A stretch of 64,000 bases of DNA from an uncultured Pseudomonadota bacterium (GTDB lineage: Bacteria > Pseudomonadota > Alphaproteobacteria > RF32 > CAG-239): positions 51,440-115,439 of the forward strand of contig CABUUO010000005.1 in the NCBI GenBank assembly GCA_902494875.1. The letters are read 5' to 3'. Numbering within the stretch: position 1 is the first letter of the stretch; every line of letters begins with the position of its first letter. Made by a program: the position numbers and the translations under genes. Under the pieces are notes generated by a model. It did not search any database. It had not been told where the DNA came from and worked only from the letters and a program-made list of their open reading frames with translations. Positions 56,922 through 64,000 of the stretch are shown here, piece by piece.

Positions 56922-57894
56922 ATCGTCGGTAAGCATTGTGGTGTCTGCTTATAATGAAGAAGGCAACATTGAACCTTTGTACAAGGAGCTGAAAAAAGTC
57001 CTGTCATCCGTGAAACTGGATAAAAAGGAAATTATTTTCGTGGATGACGGAAGTTCCGATAAAACTTATGACAAGTGCAAGGCGCTGCAGAAAAAAGACG
57101 CCGACGTGAAAATCGTGCATCTGAAGCGCAATTTCGGCCATGAAATCGCCATGACCGCGGGAATGGACTATTCCTCCGGCGATGCGGTAATTTTTATGGA
57201 TGCGGATTTGCAGCATCCGCCGGTCTATATAAAGCAGATGATTGAAGAGTGGCAGAACGGAATGGACATCGTGCTGACCAAGCGGGTAGACAATGTTGAC
57301 ACTTCGGCTTTTTACAAATTCTGCGCTAAAAGCTTTTACAAGATTCTCAATATGCTTTCCGATACCAAAATTCCCGAAAAAACGCCGGATTTCAGGTTGA
57401 TTGACCGCAAGTACGTCGATTTTCTGAAAAACTTTAACGAACAGGACCGCCTGTTTCGCGGGTTGTTGAGCTGGATTATGCCGCATGATAAGGTCAAGGT
57501 GATTGATTTTGTGGCACCGGAGCGTCTGAGCGGTCAGTCGAAGTATAACTTCAGCAAAAGTTTGCAGCTGGCATTGAACTCAATCGTGCAGTTTTCGGTC
57601 AAGCCGCTGCGGTTTTCCATATATTTCGGTATGTTTTCGGCATTTATTGCCGGGTTGCTGGGCTTGTATGTCATCGGCGAACATTTTGTCATGCACCGCC
57701 CGACACCCGGTTATGCGACGATTATGACCACGGTTATTTTCTTAGGTTCGGTACAGTTGATTGTATTGGGCATTATCGGGGAATATATCGGCAAAATTCA
57801 TATGGAAGTGAAAAAACGCCCGCTGTATATGGCTGATTTTGAAACCCGCGAAGAAGCAAAGAAGGTTGTCCGGAATGGTAAAAAAGATATTTAA
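56914..57894 (+). CDS. GT2 polyprenyl-phosphate glycosyltransferase (ArnC/FlmF-like)
   Basis: The 326-residue protein has the dolichol-phosphate-mannose-synthase type GT-A domain (VSIVVSAYNEEGNIEPLYKEL, IIFVDDGSSDKTYDKC, HLKRNFGHEIAMTAGMDYSSGDAVIFMDADLQHPP with the DxD). Two C-terminal membrane helices (about residues 235-258 and 270-296) follow. It would load a sugar from its nucleotide donor onto undecaprenyl phosphate at the inner face of the membrane. Overlaps of 8 bases with the gene before and 20 with the gene after show tight coupling. Confidence 0.93.
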   Translation: MTKSSVSIVVSAYNEEGNIEPLYKELKKVLSSVKLDKKEIIFVDDGSSDKTYDKCKALQKKDADVKIVHLKRNFGHEIAMTAGMDYSSGDAVIFMDADLQHPPVYIKQMIEEWQNGMDIVLTKRVDNVDTSAFYKFCAKSFYKILNMLSDTKIPEKTPDFRLIDRKYVDFLKNFNEQDRLFRGLLSWIMPHDKVKVIDFVAPERLSGQSKYNFSKSLQLALNSIVQFSVKPLRFSIYFGMFSAFIAGLLGLYVIGEHFVMHRPTPGYATIMTTVIFLGSVQLIVLGIIGEYIGKIHMEVKKRPLYMADFETREEAKKVVRNGKKDI

Positions 57895-58711
57895 CGCCGA
57901 TGATTTCGGTGCAACCCACGGTGTGAACCGGGCGGTGGCCAAGGCATATCACGAGGGCATTCTGAACAGTACCAGCATTATGATAAGCCTTGACTTTGTT
58001 GACGAGGCGCTGGCTCTGGCCAAAGAAATGCCGGATTTGGATATTGGTTTGCATCTTAATCTGACCAATGAATATGCCGTATCCGATCCTAAGGACATTC
58101 CGCTTCTGGCAGATGAAAAAGGGCGCTTTAAGCACGGGTTTGTCAATCTGTTGCTGTTGTCGGTATTTAAGTTCCGGCAGCTTCGGCACGAGGCGGAACT
58201 GGAAGCCCGCGCCCAGATTGAAAAGGCTCGGAAACTCGGCATTAAGCTCAGTCATATCGACAGCCACCGTCATATCCATCATATTCCGCTGATTTTCGGC
58301 ATAGTCAAAAGACTGGCGCGCGAATATCAGATTCCCAGAATCCGGGTTGTGAACGAAAATATATTCAATACGCTGAAATCAAACAAAGACGCGAGTTATC
58401 TCAAAGATGGCGGTCTGGTTAAATATCTGGTGCTGAGAAGTCTGGCTCTGTGGAACCGCATTTGGTTCGGGTACAGGACGGATACGTATTTTTACAGCAT
58501 TCTTTATACCTGCAAGCTTTCGCGGGAGCGCTTCAAAAATCTGCGCGTTCCGCAGGGGTATGAAGCCGTGGAGGTCGGCATACACCCGGCTATGCCCGAG
58601 ATTGACGAGAAGTACAAAGCAGAACTGTTTGATTTGAACGTCTTGTCGCCGTGGCGAACCAAAGAGCTGGAAACACTGCTGGACAAACATATTGCCGATG
58701 AAATCCGATGA
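57875..58711 (+). CDS. YdjC/ChbG-family carbohydrate deacetylase (NaxD-like)
   Basis: The 278-residue protein has the YdjC metal-site motifs: NADDFGATHGVNRA near the N-terminus (Asp-Asp), LHLNLTNEYAV, and SHIDSHRHIHHIP (two His). These enzymes remove acetyl groups from sugars. In Francisella the YdjC protein NaxD deacetylates undecaprenyl-phosphate-N-acetylgalactosamine before transfer to lipid A, and this operon has the same partners. The start at 57875 overlaps the GT2 gene and follows a weak ribosome-binding site, as expected for coupled translation. Confidence 0.88.
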   Translation: MVKKIFNADDFGATHGVNRAVAKAYHEGILNSTSIMISLDFVDEALALAKEMPDLDIGLHLNLTNEYAVSDPKDIPLLADEKGRFKHGFVNLLLLSVFKFRQLRHEAELEARAQIEKARKLGIKLSHIDSHRHIHHIPLIFGIVKRLAREYQIPRIRVVNENIFNTLKSNKDASYLKDGGLVKYLVLRSLALWNRIWFGYRTDTYFYSILYTCKLSRERFKNLRVPQGYEAVEVGIHPAMPEIDEKYKAELFDLNVLSPWRTKELETLLDKHIADEIR

Positions 58712-59130
58712 TAAAACTTTATAAAAAAATTGAGGCGTTTTGGTTTAAAATCAATCAGAAAATCCGTTTTCTGCTGGTCGGCGGTTTTAATACGGTTTTT
58801 GCCTATGGCGTTTTTGCCGCGTTGTATGAGTTGGCAGGCATGGATTATAATCCGGCGTTGATTACGCAGTATTTTATTACGGTCAACGTATCCTTTTTTA
58901 CCATGCGTTATTATGTTTTTCAGAGTCACGGCAATATCGGGGCAGAATATGTCAAGTCGTGGACGGTCTATATCGGTATGTATTTTTTTAATGCCTTTGC
59001 TCTGAATTTCTTTGTGCGGATTTTGGGTTTGTATCCGTTAATCGGGCAGGCCGCGTATCTGGTCATTTCTACGGTTTTGACCTTTCTCCTGCATAAATAT
59101 TATTCATTTCGCGAGAAGAAAAAAGACTAG
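58708..59130 (+). CDS. GtrA-family membrane protein
   Basis: The 140-residue protein has four hydrophobic helices and the GtrA pattern (IRFLLVGGFNTVFAYGVFAALYE, FFTMRYYVFQS, FLLHKYYSFREKKK). GtrA proteins are thought to flip undecaprenyl-phosphate-sugars to the periplasm. It overlaps the YdjC gene by four bases and completes the chain load, deacetylate, flip and transfer. Confidence 0.92.
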   Translation: MIKLYKKIEAFWFKINQKIRFLLVGGFNTVFAYGVFAALYELAGMDYNPALITQYFITVNVSFFTMRYYVFQSHGNIGAEYVKSWTVYIGMYFFNAFALNFFVRILGLYPLIGQAAYLVISTVLTFLLHKYYSFREKKKD

Positions 59131-59132
59131 AT

Positions 59133-59957
59133 TTAATTTCGTCTGCCGTTGAGCAGATTTTTTTCGAGCAACCAGCGGCGATAGGCCTGATGCTTTTGTT
59201 CTGCCGAGCAGACGGCGGCAGCCAGCATTTCTTTATAGTTTTTCTGTTTGGGCAGGCAATATTTGAAATCGCGTTCGGTGTTGCGCCTTTGTTCCAGAAG
59301 GTATTTCTTGGGCAGGACAACGGCTTTTTTGGCGCCGAATTTGAACGTTGCTTTGGCCGGCGGCTTGGGCAGTTCGGCTGGAATCTGCCGGACATATTGC
59401 CAGACGTCGGCGCGAGCCTGCCGGCTGTCAAATTCTTTCAGCTTGTTCAGATGTCCGGCTTTTCGGTGCCACATATCCAAAATATTATACTGGGCAAGCA
59501 GGAAACAGGAATGGTCGTTTTGCTGTTTGTATTGCTGGATTTGCGGATTGTAGCCGATTTTGCAGCCGGGAAACATCAGTTTGAAAAAGTCGCGCAGTTC
59601 TTTGCGCATGTCAATGCCGTATGAATCCTGATACCAGATTTCACGTTCTTTAAGGTCAATCATTAAGGCGACGGCGTGGTTGCTTCCGGCTTCGTTTACG
59701 GAAGGCAGGGTCAGATGGTAGGCGTTGACGTCGGCAAACAGCTGGCAGTTGAGCAATTGTTCGCCGAGAGAGGCCAGCGCGTTTTCATCAACAATACCGT
59801 GTCCGGAATTTTCTTTGAGCGTATAGCAGCTTATTTTGTGCGGCAAGGGATAATCCAGTCCCTCATACATTTTTTTCTGAATGAAATCAAAATCCTGATT
59901 TTGGATAAAAGTTTGCGTAATGTCGCAAACAAATTCCCGCGAATATTTGGTGTCCAT
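59133..59957 (-). CDS. Ulp1/C48-like cysteine protease
   Basis: The 274-residue protein shows the spacing of Ulp1/SENP-type (clan CE) proteases. His 94 lies in SNHAVALMIDL and Asp 111 in IWYQDSYG, 17 residues later, as in yeast Ulp1. QQNDHSC has Gln 145 six residues before Cys 151, again as in Ulp1. It has no signal peptide or membrane segment and ends in a basic region (residues about 195-274, rich in Lys/Arg). Bacterial clan-CE enzymes are often effectors that remove ubiquitin-like modifiers or acetylate host proteins. Whether it is secreted is unknown. AAGGAA precedes the start. Confidence 0.75.
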   Translation of the reverse strand: MDTKYSREFVCDITQTFIQNQDFDFIQKKMYEGLDYPLPHKISCYTLKENSGHGIVDENALASLGEQLLNCQLFADVNAYHLTLPSVNEAGSNHAVALMIDLKEREIWYQDSYGIDMRKELRDFFKLMFPGCKIGYNPQIQQYKQQNDHSCFLLAQYNILDMWHRKAGHLNKLKEFDSRQARADVWQYVRQIPAELPKPPAKATFKFGAKKAVVLPKKYLLEQRRNTERDFKYCLPKQKNYKEMLAAAVCSAEQKHQAYRRWLLEKNLLNGRRN

Positions 59958-59982
59958 GGCCGTTCCTTGTTAAAGTTGTCAG

Positions 59983-60011
59983 AATATAATCTGTTTTGTA
60001 TATTTTGTCAA
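59983..60011 (-). promoter_or_regulatory. Sigma-70 promoter of the Ulp1-like gene
   Basis: On the minus strand, TTGACA (60011-60006), a 17-base spacer and TATATT (59988-59983) precede the start at 59957, leaving a leader of about 20 bases. Confidence 0.7.
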
Positions 60012-60106
60012 TATGAATGGGCAAGAGAAGTTTTTCTTTGCGATGACACTTGTTATGTCTGAACTAAAGACCATATTATAGATTAAAGTTTTATGCGGAG
60101 AGAGAG

Positions 60107-60589
60107 ATGACCAAAAGCCTGTTTAAGAAAATTTTTGCCGTTCCGTTGTGGATTATGGCATATGTTCCGTTGCTACTGTTGTGGGGAGAATACGGACACA
60201 TACCGTATCCTCATTATGACTGGATCCGCTATGCTGCCGCATTTGTTTTGTTTTGGGGCGGAGCAGCTTTGTTTGGCTGGTGCTGGCGGTTGCTGAAAAC
60301 AGAAGGAAACGGAAGCCCGATGCCTGAAGAACCTCCTCAAACGCTGGTTCGCAGCGGCCCTTACCGTTACAGCCGCAATCCGATGAGCGTGGCGGTGTGG
60401 ATGATTTTGTTCGGTGAGGCGCTGTATTTTAACAGTCTGTATCTTTATGGCTGGGGTGCGGCGGCGGTAGTTATGATGACGTTTTATATTGTCAGGTTTG
60501 AGGAGCCGCAGCTGTTGGAGCGTTTCGGCCAGAGATATATGGAATATCGCGCGGATGTTTCCAGATTTTTTAGCATAAAGCTGGGGTAA
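60107..60589 (+). CDS. ICMT/PEMT-family membrane methyltransferase
   Basis: The 160-residue protein has four hydrophobic helices and the ICMT/phospholipid-methyltransferase signature LVRSGPYRYSRNPMSVAVW with the AdoMet-binding region, followed by EEPQLLERFGQRYMEYRADVSRF. The family methylates isoprenylcysteines, phospholipids or other membrane substrates; the substrate here is unknown. AGAGAGAG lies before the ATG. Its stop is one base before the start of the autotransporter gene, so the pair is probably co-transcribed. Confidence 0.88.
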   Translation: MTKSLFKKIFAVPLWIMAYVPLLLLWGEYGHIPYPHYDWIRYAAAFVLFWGGAALFGWCWRLLKTEGNGSPMPEEPPQTLVRSGPYRYSRNPMSVAVWMILFGEALYFNSLYLYGWGAAAVVMMTFYIVRFEEPQLLERFGQRYMEYRADVSRFFSIKLG

Positions 60590-60590
60590 A

Positions 60591-62681
60591 ATGAAAAAAC
60601 GGATATTGTTTTTTGGGATTTTATTGTGGCCGGTTTCGGCGTTTGCGCTGCCGCCTTTGATTGTGGGGCCGGGAGAAGATGTCAGCGGCGGAACGGTTCC
60701 TTACGGCTGGGAACAGAATGTGGAGGGAACGGTTCGCAATTTTGACGTCAGCGGAACACAAAACATATTGACGGGCGGAAAGGCATATAATTCTTATATC
60801 TATTCCTATGCGGCGCAAAAGGTCATGCAGGGCGGTTATGCCTACGGTACCCAAATTTCCCAATACGGATTTCAGGACGTATACGGCGTAGCGGAGAACA
60901 CCAATGTCGGCAACTATGCCAGTATGAATGTCAAAAGCGGCGGTTTGTCGAAAAACGCAACGCTCAGAGGGGCAAATATGTTTGTGCTGGCCGGCGGTAC
61001 GGCGGAAGGGACAAATCTGAACATCAGCAATATGTATGTTGACGGCACTTCGTCGGGAACGGTGATTAACCGTCGCGGACAGGAGGTTGTGAAACAGGGC
61101 GGACAATCAACCGGGACCACGATTAACACTTCCGGCACGCAGATCGTGGAAGAAGGCGGTTTGGCCGAAGACGTCAGTATCCGCGGCGGGACGCAGGAGA
61201 TATACGGAGAAGCAAAAAATGTGAATATATACGACGGTTATTTATACGTTTATTCTTCTGCCGATACTGTTAACGGACAGGGGGGAAGAATAGACGTCTT
61301 TGGCAATGCCGAAGTGAAAAATCTGACGGTTGACGGGGTGCAGGCCGTTTTGGACGAAGGCAGCCGCCTGACCGGAAATACGCTGTTGACCGGACGTGGT
61401 GGCATTAACCTGTGGGGGAGTTCGTCCATTGAAAATCTGCAGATGGAAGACGGCACGGTTAATCTGGTTGCCGGCGGCTATAAAACGCTGCAAATCGGCG
61501 AACTTGACGGTGCGGGTAATTTTTACATCAACAGCAGCGTTTCCGAAGGGGTTAATGATAAGATAATCGTTCAGGGCGGGAGCGGTGTTTATGGCATTGC
61601 CATCAGAGACTATAGTCCTGATGAAGTCTTTGCTCAGGATACGGTTGTTGTCGAGACGCAAGATCCCAATCAGAAGTTTTATTTGATCGGCGGAGCGGTT
61701 GATGTCGGCGCGTTTCGTTATAATCTGATACAACAGGGTAATAACTGGGTGCTGGACAAAAGTCCTATAGTTTCAGATTCAGCAATCGTGGCTAAAAATA
61801 CGTTCAGTTCCATCAGTTCCATTTTGTATACGCATATGCAAAATCTCAACGGCAGGATAGGTGATGTCCGTTTTGACAAGAAATCCGGTTTTTGGGCAAG
61901 AGGTTGGGGGCGTGAACTCAAGCTAGACTTCAGGGATGCGACCAGCGCCGACATTGATGTTGCGGGTACGCAGGTCGGTTATGATTTTGATTTGCCGACA
62001 AGCTTTTTCCGGCGCTGGCTGGTCGGTGTTTACGGCGGTTATTCCGTTTCCCGGCAGAAGTTTGACCGGGAAGGAAATGCCGACGGCCGAACCTACGGTC
62101 TGGGCTTATATTCTACGGTGGTGAGCCGGGGCGGCAGCTATTTTGACGTCATCGCTTCATATTATCATCATAATCAAAAACTGAAAAGTCATCTGCCTGA
62201 CGGCGCTGACGTCCGGGGCAAATATGATACGGACGGCTGGAGCCTTTCGGTTGAAGGCGGCAAAAGGTTTACGCTGGCGGACAACTGGTTTCTGGAACCA
62301 CAACTGCAAGTGACCTATATGGATTTCGGAGATATTTTCTACCGAACGAATTTTAACACGCCGGTCAGAGGTTATGACGGCGGTTCGATTTTGGGGCGGG
62401 CCGGCTTAATGCTGGGACGAAAGTTTGAGGATACGCTTAAATTTCCGTTTGAACTGTATGTCAAAGCAGATGTATTGCACGAGTTTTCCGGGAACAACCG
62501 GGTTAAGGTTGCCGACTATGAATTTAAAGAGGATATGCTGAATACTTTTTATCGTTTGAGTGTCGGCGGAACAGCGGAGATTAATGAACGCTCCGACATA
62601 TATTTCAGTCTGGGAACGGCTTTCGGCGATCGGGTGAGGCTTCCGGTTGATGCCGCGCTGGGTATAAGGATTGAGTTTTAG
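60591..62681 (+). CDS. AIDA-like autotransporter
   Basis: The 696-residue protein has a signal peptide (ending VSAFA-LP). The passenger has degenerate AIDA-type repeats of about 19 residues (GTxIxxxGxQxVxxGGxAxxTxI pattern, for example GTTINTSGTQIVEEGGLAED and GGTQEIYGEAKNV) to about residue 330. A C-terminal autotransporter barrel runs from about residue 425 (FWARGWGRELKLDFRD) and ends in the terminal Phe (GIRIEF). Repeats of this type are often heptosylated adhesins, but no heptosyltransferase is adjacent. It starts one base after the ICMT-like gene. Confidence 0.92.
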   Translation: MKKRILFFGILLWPVSAFALPPLIVGPGEDVSGGTVPYGWEQNVEGTVRNFDVSGTQNILTGGKAYNSYIYSYAAQKVMQGGYAYGTQISQYGFQDVYGVAENTNVGNYASMNVKSGGLSKNATLRGANMFVLAGGTAEGTNLNISNMYVDGTSSGTVINRRGQEVVKQGGQSTGTTINTSGTQIVEEGGLAEDVSIRGGTQEIYGEAKNVNIYDGYLYVYSSADTVNGQGGRIDVFGNAEVKNLTVDGVQAVLDEGSRLTGNTLLTGRGGINLWGSSSIENLQMEDGTVNLVAGGYKTLQIGELDGAGNFYINSSVSEGVNDKIIVQGGSGVYGIAIRDYSPDEVFAQDTVVVETQDPNQKFYLIGGAVDVGAFRYNLIQQGNNWVLDKSPIVSDSAIVAKNTFSSISSILYTHMQNLNGRIGDVRFDKKSGFWARGWGRELKLDFRDATSADIDVAGTQVGYDFDLPTSFFRRWLVGVYGGYSVSRQKFDREGNADGRTYGLGLYSTVVSRGGSYFDVIASYYHHNQKLKSHLPDGADVRGKYDTDGWSLSVEGGKRFTLADNWFLEPQLQVTYMDFGDIFYRTNFNTPVRGYDGGSILGRAGLMLGRKFEDTLKFPFELYVKADVLHEFSGNNRVKVADYEFKEDMLNTFYRLSVGGTAEINERSDIYFSLGTAFGDRVRLPVDAALGIRIEF

Positions 62682-62703
62682 CCCCGTTAAAATTTCATAG
62701 GAA

Positions 62704-62748
62704 TAAATATGCTCCGAAATGGCATTTCGGAGCATATTTAATGTTTTT
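62704..62748. terminator. Bidirectional hairpin terminator
   Basis: TAAATATGCTCCGAAAT pairs perfectly with its complement around GGC (62704-62740), followed by ATGTTTTT. It separates the convergent autotransporter and Cys-rich protein genes. Confidence 0.8.
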
Positions 62749-63664
62749 AATAGTAGCCCTGCGTACAGGTAAAGTTCTCTTCATATTCGTTGCAGGTAAC
62801 TTCTGTGCTGCATTCGCCGTAGTATGAATACTTTACGTTGGCATTGTAACCGTCTATAGACGCTTTACAAGTTGTTTTATTCCAATAAGAGTCATTTGAG
62901 CAGTCGCCGCTGCAGTAGAAGCCGACGGTAGCATTGATCATATCCTGATTTTGCTGCGGGTAGAAACTGATATTGTAGTTTGATTCAAAGTTGCGGTTGC
63001 AACGCAGCTCAATGTTACGAACTTCGGTGTCGGCACCGAAGCTTATACTGCCGCTGTATCCATAACCGCTGTTGTTGAAAGAGATATTGTTGATTTGGCT
63101 TTTTACGTTGATTGACACATAGTTTTTTACGCTCATTTGTCCGACTTCAAGGAAAGCTTCTCCCTGCATTTCAGATTTGCAGGGCGCCAGCGTGTCGGCG
63201 CTGTATACGGAGGCGCCAATCATTTCTACGCGGTTTAGATAATCTTTGCCGCCTTTAACATGTCCGGTCAGGTAAATGGGTTTGGTTTGGGTGCCGTTGA
63301 TACCCTGTGACGGCGTACGAAGAATGCCGCCTCTGTCGGCAACGGCTTCCTGACAGGTAATTGCTCTTTTTTCCAGACATTTTGATGAATTTTTGGGACA
63401 TAGTTTGGTGCATTTTTCCAAAGATGGGTTTACGGTGACAAAGTCGGGACAGCCGTCATCGACACTGGAGCAAAAGTAATAGTCTCCAAACGGGCATTTC
63501 AGATAAGTAACGTCTTTGCATGCGGTTGTCAAATTGGCTTTGGCAACCGTGAAGCCGATATCCGGGCAGTTGGGCAGGGTCGTGCAGGTTTGGGCGTTAA
63601 GGAGGAACGGGTAACAGGTCATGACGGCTCCTCCGGCCATGATAATTTTTTGATACTTTTTCAT
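62747..63664 (-). CDS. Secreted cysteine-rich surface protein
   Basis: The 305-residue protein has a signal peptide (ending LLNAQ-TC). An N-terminal Cys-rich segment (about residues 25-105, many pairs such as CTTLPNC, CSSVDDGC, CTKLCPKNSSKC) is followed by a beta-rich central domain (about 110-245) with GYGYSGSISFG, and a last Cys segment (GFYCSGDCSND, STEVTCNEYEENFTC). No membrane anchor is seen, so it is secreted or surface-associated. AAGGAGAAC lies upstream of the ATG. It may share an operon with the partial Cys-rich gene at 63683, 18 bases upstream. Function is unknown. Confidence 0.75.
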   Translation of the reverse strand: MKKYQKIIMAGGAVMTCYPFLLNAQTCTTLPNCPDIGFTVAKANLTTACKDVTYLKCPFGDYYFCSSVDDGCPDFVTVNPSLEKCTKLCPKNSSKCLEKRAITCQEAVADRGGILRTPSQGINGTQTKPIYLTGHVKGGKDYLNRVEMIGASVYSADTLAPCKSEMQGEAFLEVGQMSVKNYVSINVKSQINNISFNNSGYGYSGSISFGADTEVRNIELRCNRNFESNYNISFYPQQNQDMINATVGFYCSGDCSNDSYWNKTTCKASIDGYNANVKYSYYGECSTEVTCNEYEENFTCTQGYY

Positions 63665-63682
63665 CGTTGTTCTCCTTATAAT

Positions 63683-64000
63683 TTATAAGCCCAAATTGGC
63701 TTTGGTCCAGTAAGACACGGGACCGTAATTTTTTCCGTCATTTTTGTAGCAGCCTTCAAGCAGGTACATGCCGTTTTGACATCCGGTGATTTTGTAGTAT
63801 GTGCCGTCGGTAGAACAATTGAGGGCGGTTCTGGTGCATTTGTCGCATACGGCATTGGCCGGACAGGACGTTAAGGCGTATCCTGAACAGTTTGTGGCGT
63901 TGCAGTCTTTTTCGCAGCCGCTGTCTTTGGTGTGGTAACCCGAGATACAGGTCCAGCCGGTCTGAATCTGATGAGAACCTTCGCCGTCAACGCAGGTGGA
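63683..64000 (-). CDS. Cysteine-rich surface protein, C-terminal part (cut by window edge)
   Basis: An open frame of 105 codons plus stop runs in from the right edge; its start lies outside the window. It is EGF-like in style, with evenly spaced cysteines (WTCISGYH, CEKDCNATNC, CPANAVCDKC, NCSTDGTYY, GCQNGMYLLEGC). It ends YWTKANLGL with no anchor. The neighbouring gene at 62747 is similar in style, so the two are probably paralogous-type secreted proteins in one operon. Confidence 0.75.
   Translation of the reverse strand, partial: STCVDGEGSHQIQTGWTCISGYHTKDSGCEKDCNATNCSGYALTSCPANAVCDKCTRTALNCSTDGTYYKITGCQNGMYLLEGCYKNDGKNYGPVSYWTKANLGL

Overview
The window reads as chromosome of a host-associated alphaproteobacterium. 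The evidence is a CcrM-type GANTC methyltransferase beside rnhB, the yqeY-dnaG-rpoD cluster with a long acidic insert in RpoD, Gram-negative envelope genes (MsbA-like exporter, EptA-like transferase, autotransporters, beta-barrels), flagellar genes, and GlcNAc-6-P catabolism. Base composition is moderate and coding density is high. I cannot name the species. The amino-sugar genes and cysteine-rich surface proteins would suit a gut or other host-associated lineage, but that is inference.

Layout. 1-3254: two minus-strand autotransporter-type genes, the first cut by the window edge. 3445-8554: yqeY, dnaG, rpoD and a DUF1847-type gene. 8621-15994: accessory genes (alpha/beta hydrolase with a Cys nucleophile, Tag glycosylase, NUDIX hydrolase, XRE and two LysR-type regulators, acetyltransferase, EamA exporter) and a CAT-anticodon tRNA whose 3' end is duplicated downstream around a structured segment. 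16083-21172: glycosyltransferase, lipoproteins, small Cys-rich secreted proteins, rnhB and unknowns. 21374-27106: ccrM, two tandem Ppx/GppA phosphatases, rlmE and an RsmB-like rRNA methyltransferase. 27226-28833: FlhB-tail-like gene opposite flgB-flgC-fliE. 28834-29330: a cluster of dispersed palindromic repeats. 29331-34742: small membrane proteins, FAD oxidoreductase, ugd, and a metallothionein-like/SIMPL fusion. 34776-36339: two structured RNA leaders, each ending in an intrinsic terminator, in front of a small HTH gene and an outer-membrane barrel gene; a perfect 29-bp repeat brackets the second unit. 36407-46027: nagB-nagA, eptA, ion transporter, terC, motB-motA, msbA-like. 46077-52174: envelope and stress genes, a ROK kinase, a four-gene thiol/ArsR operon and a second CAT tRNA. 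52300-55350: lipoprotein, a candidate small RNA, and an orphan phage tail-fibre-like cassette. 55455-59130: a four-gene operon (GT39, GT2, YdjC deacetylase, GtrA) resembling the Francisella lipid A amino-sugar pathway. 59133-64000: a Ulp1-like cysteine protease, an ICMT-family methyltransferase, an AIDA-like autotransporter and two Cys-rich secreted proteins.

Working together. MsbA-like exporter, EptA-like transferase and the GT39-GT2-YdjC-GtrA operon point to a lipid A that is exported and then decorated with phosphoethanolamine and possibly an amino sugar. NagA/NagB and the ROK kinase point to amino-sugar use. MotA/MotB and FlgB/FlgC/FliE show a flagellum whose genes are scattered. The most unusual parts are the two attenuator-like RNA leaders near 35 kb, the tRNA-end duplication at 10.1-10.4 kb, the metallothionein-SIMPL fusion, the Ulp1-like protease, the tandem-ArsR thiol operon and the isolated tail-fibre cassette. 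I saw no CRISPR array, rRNA gene, transposase or integrase in the window.
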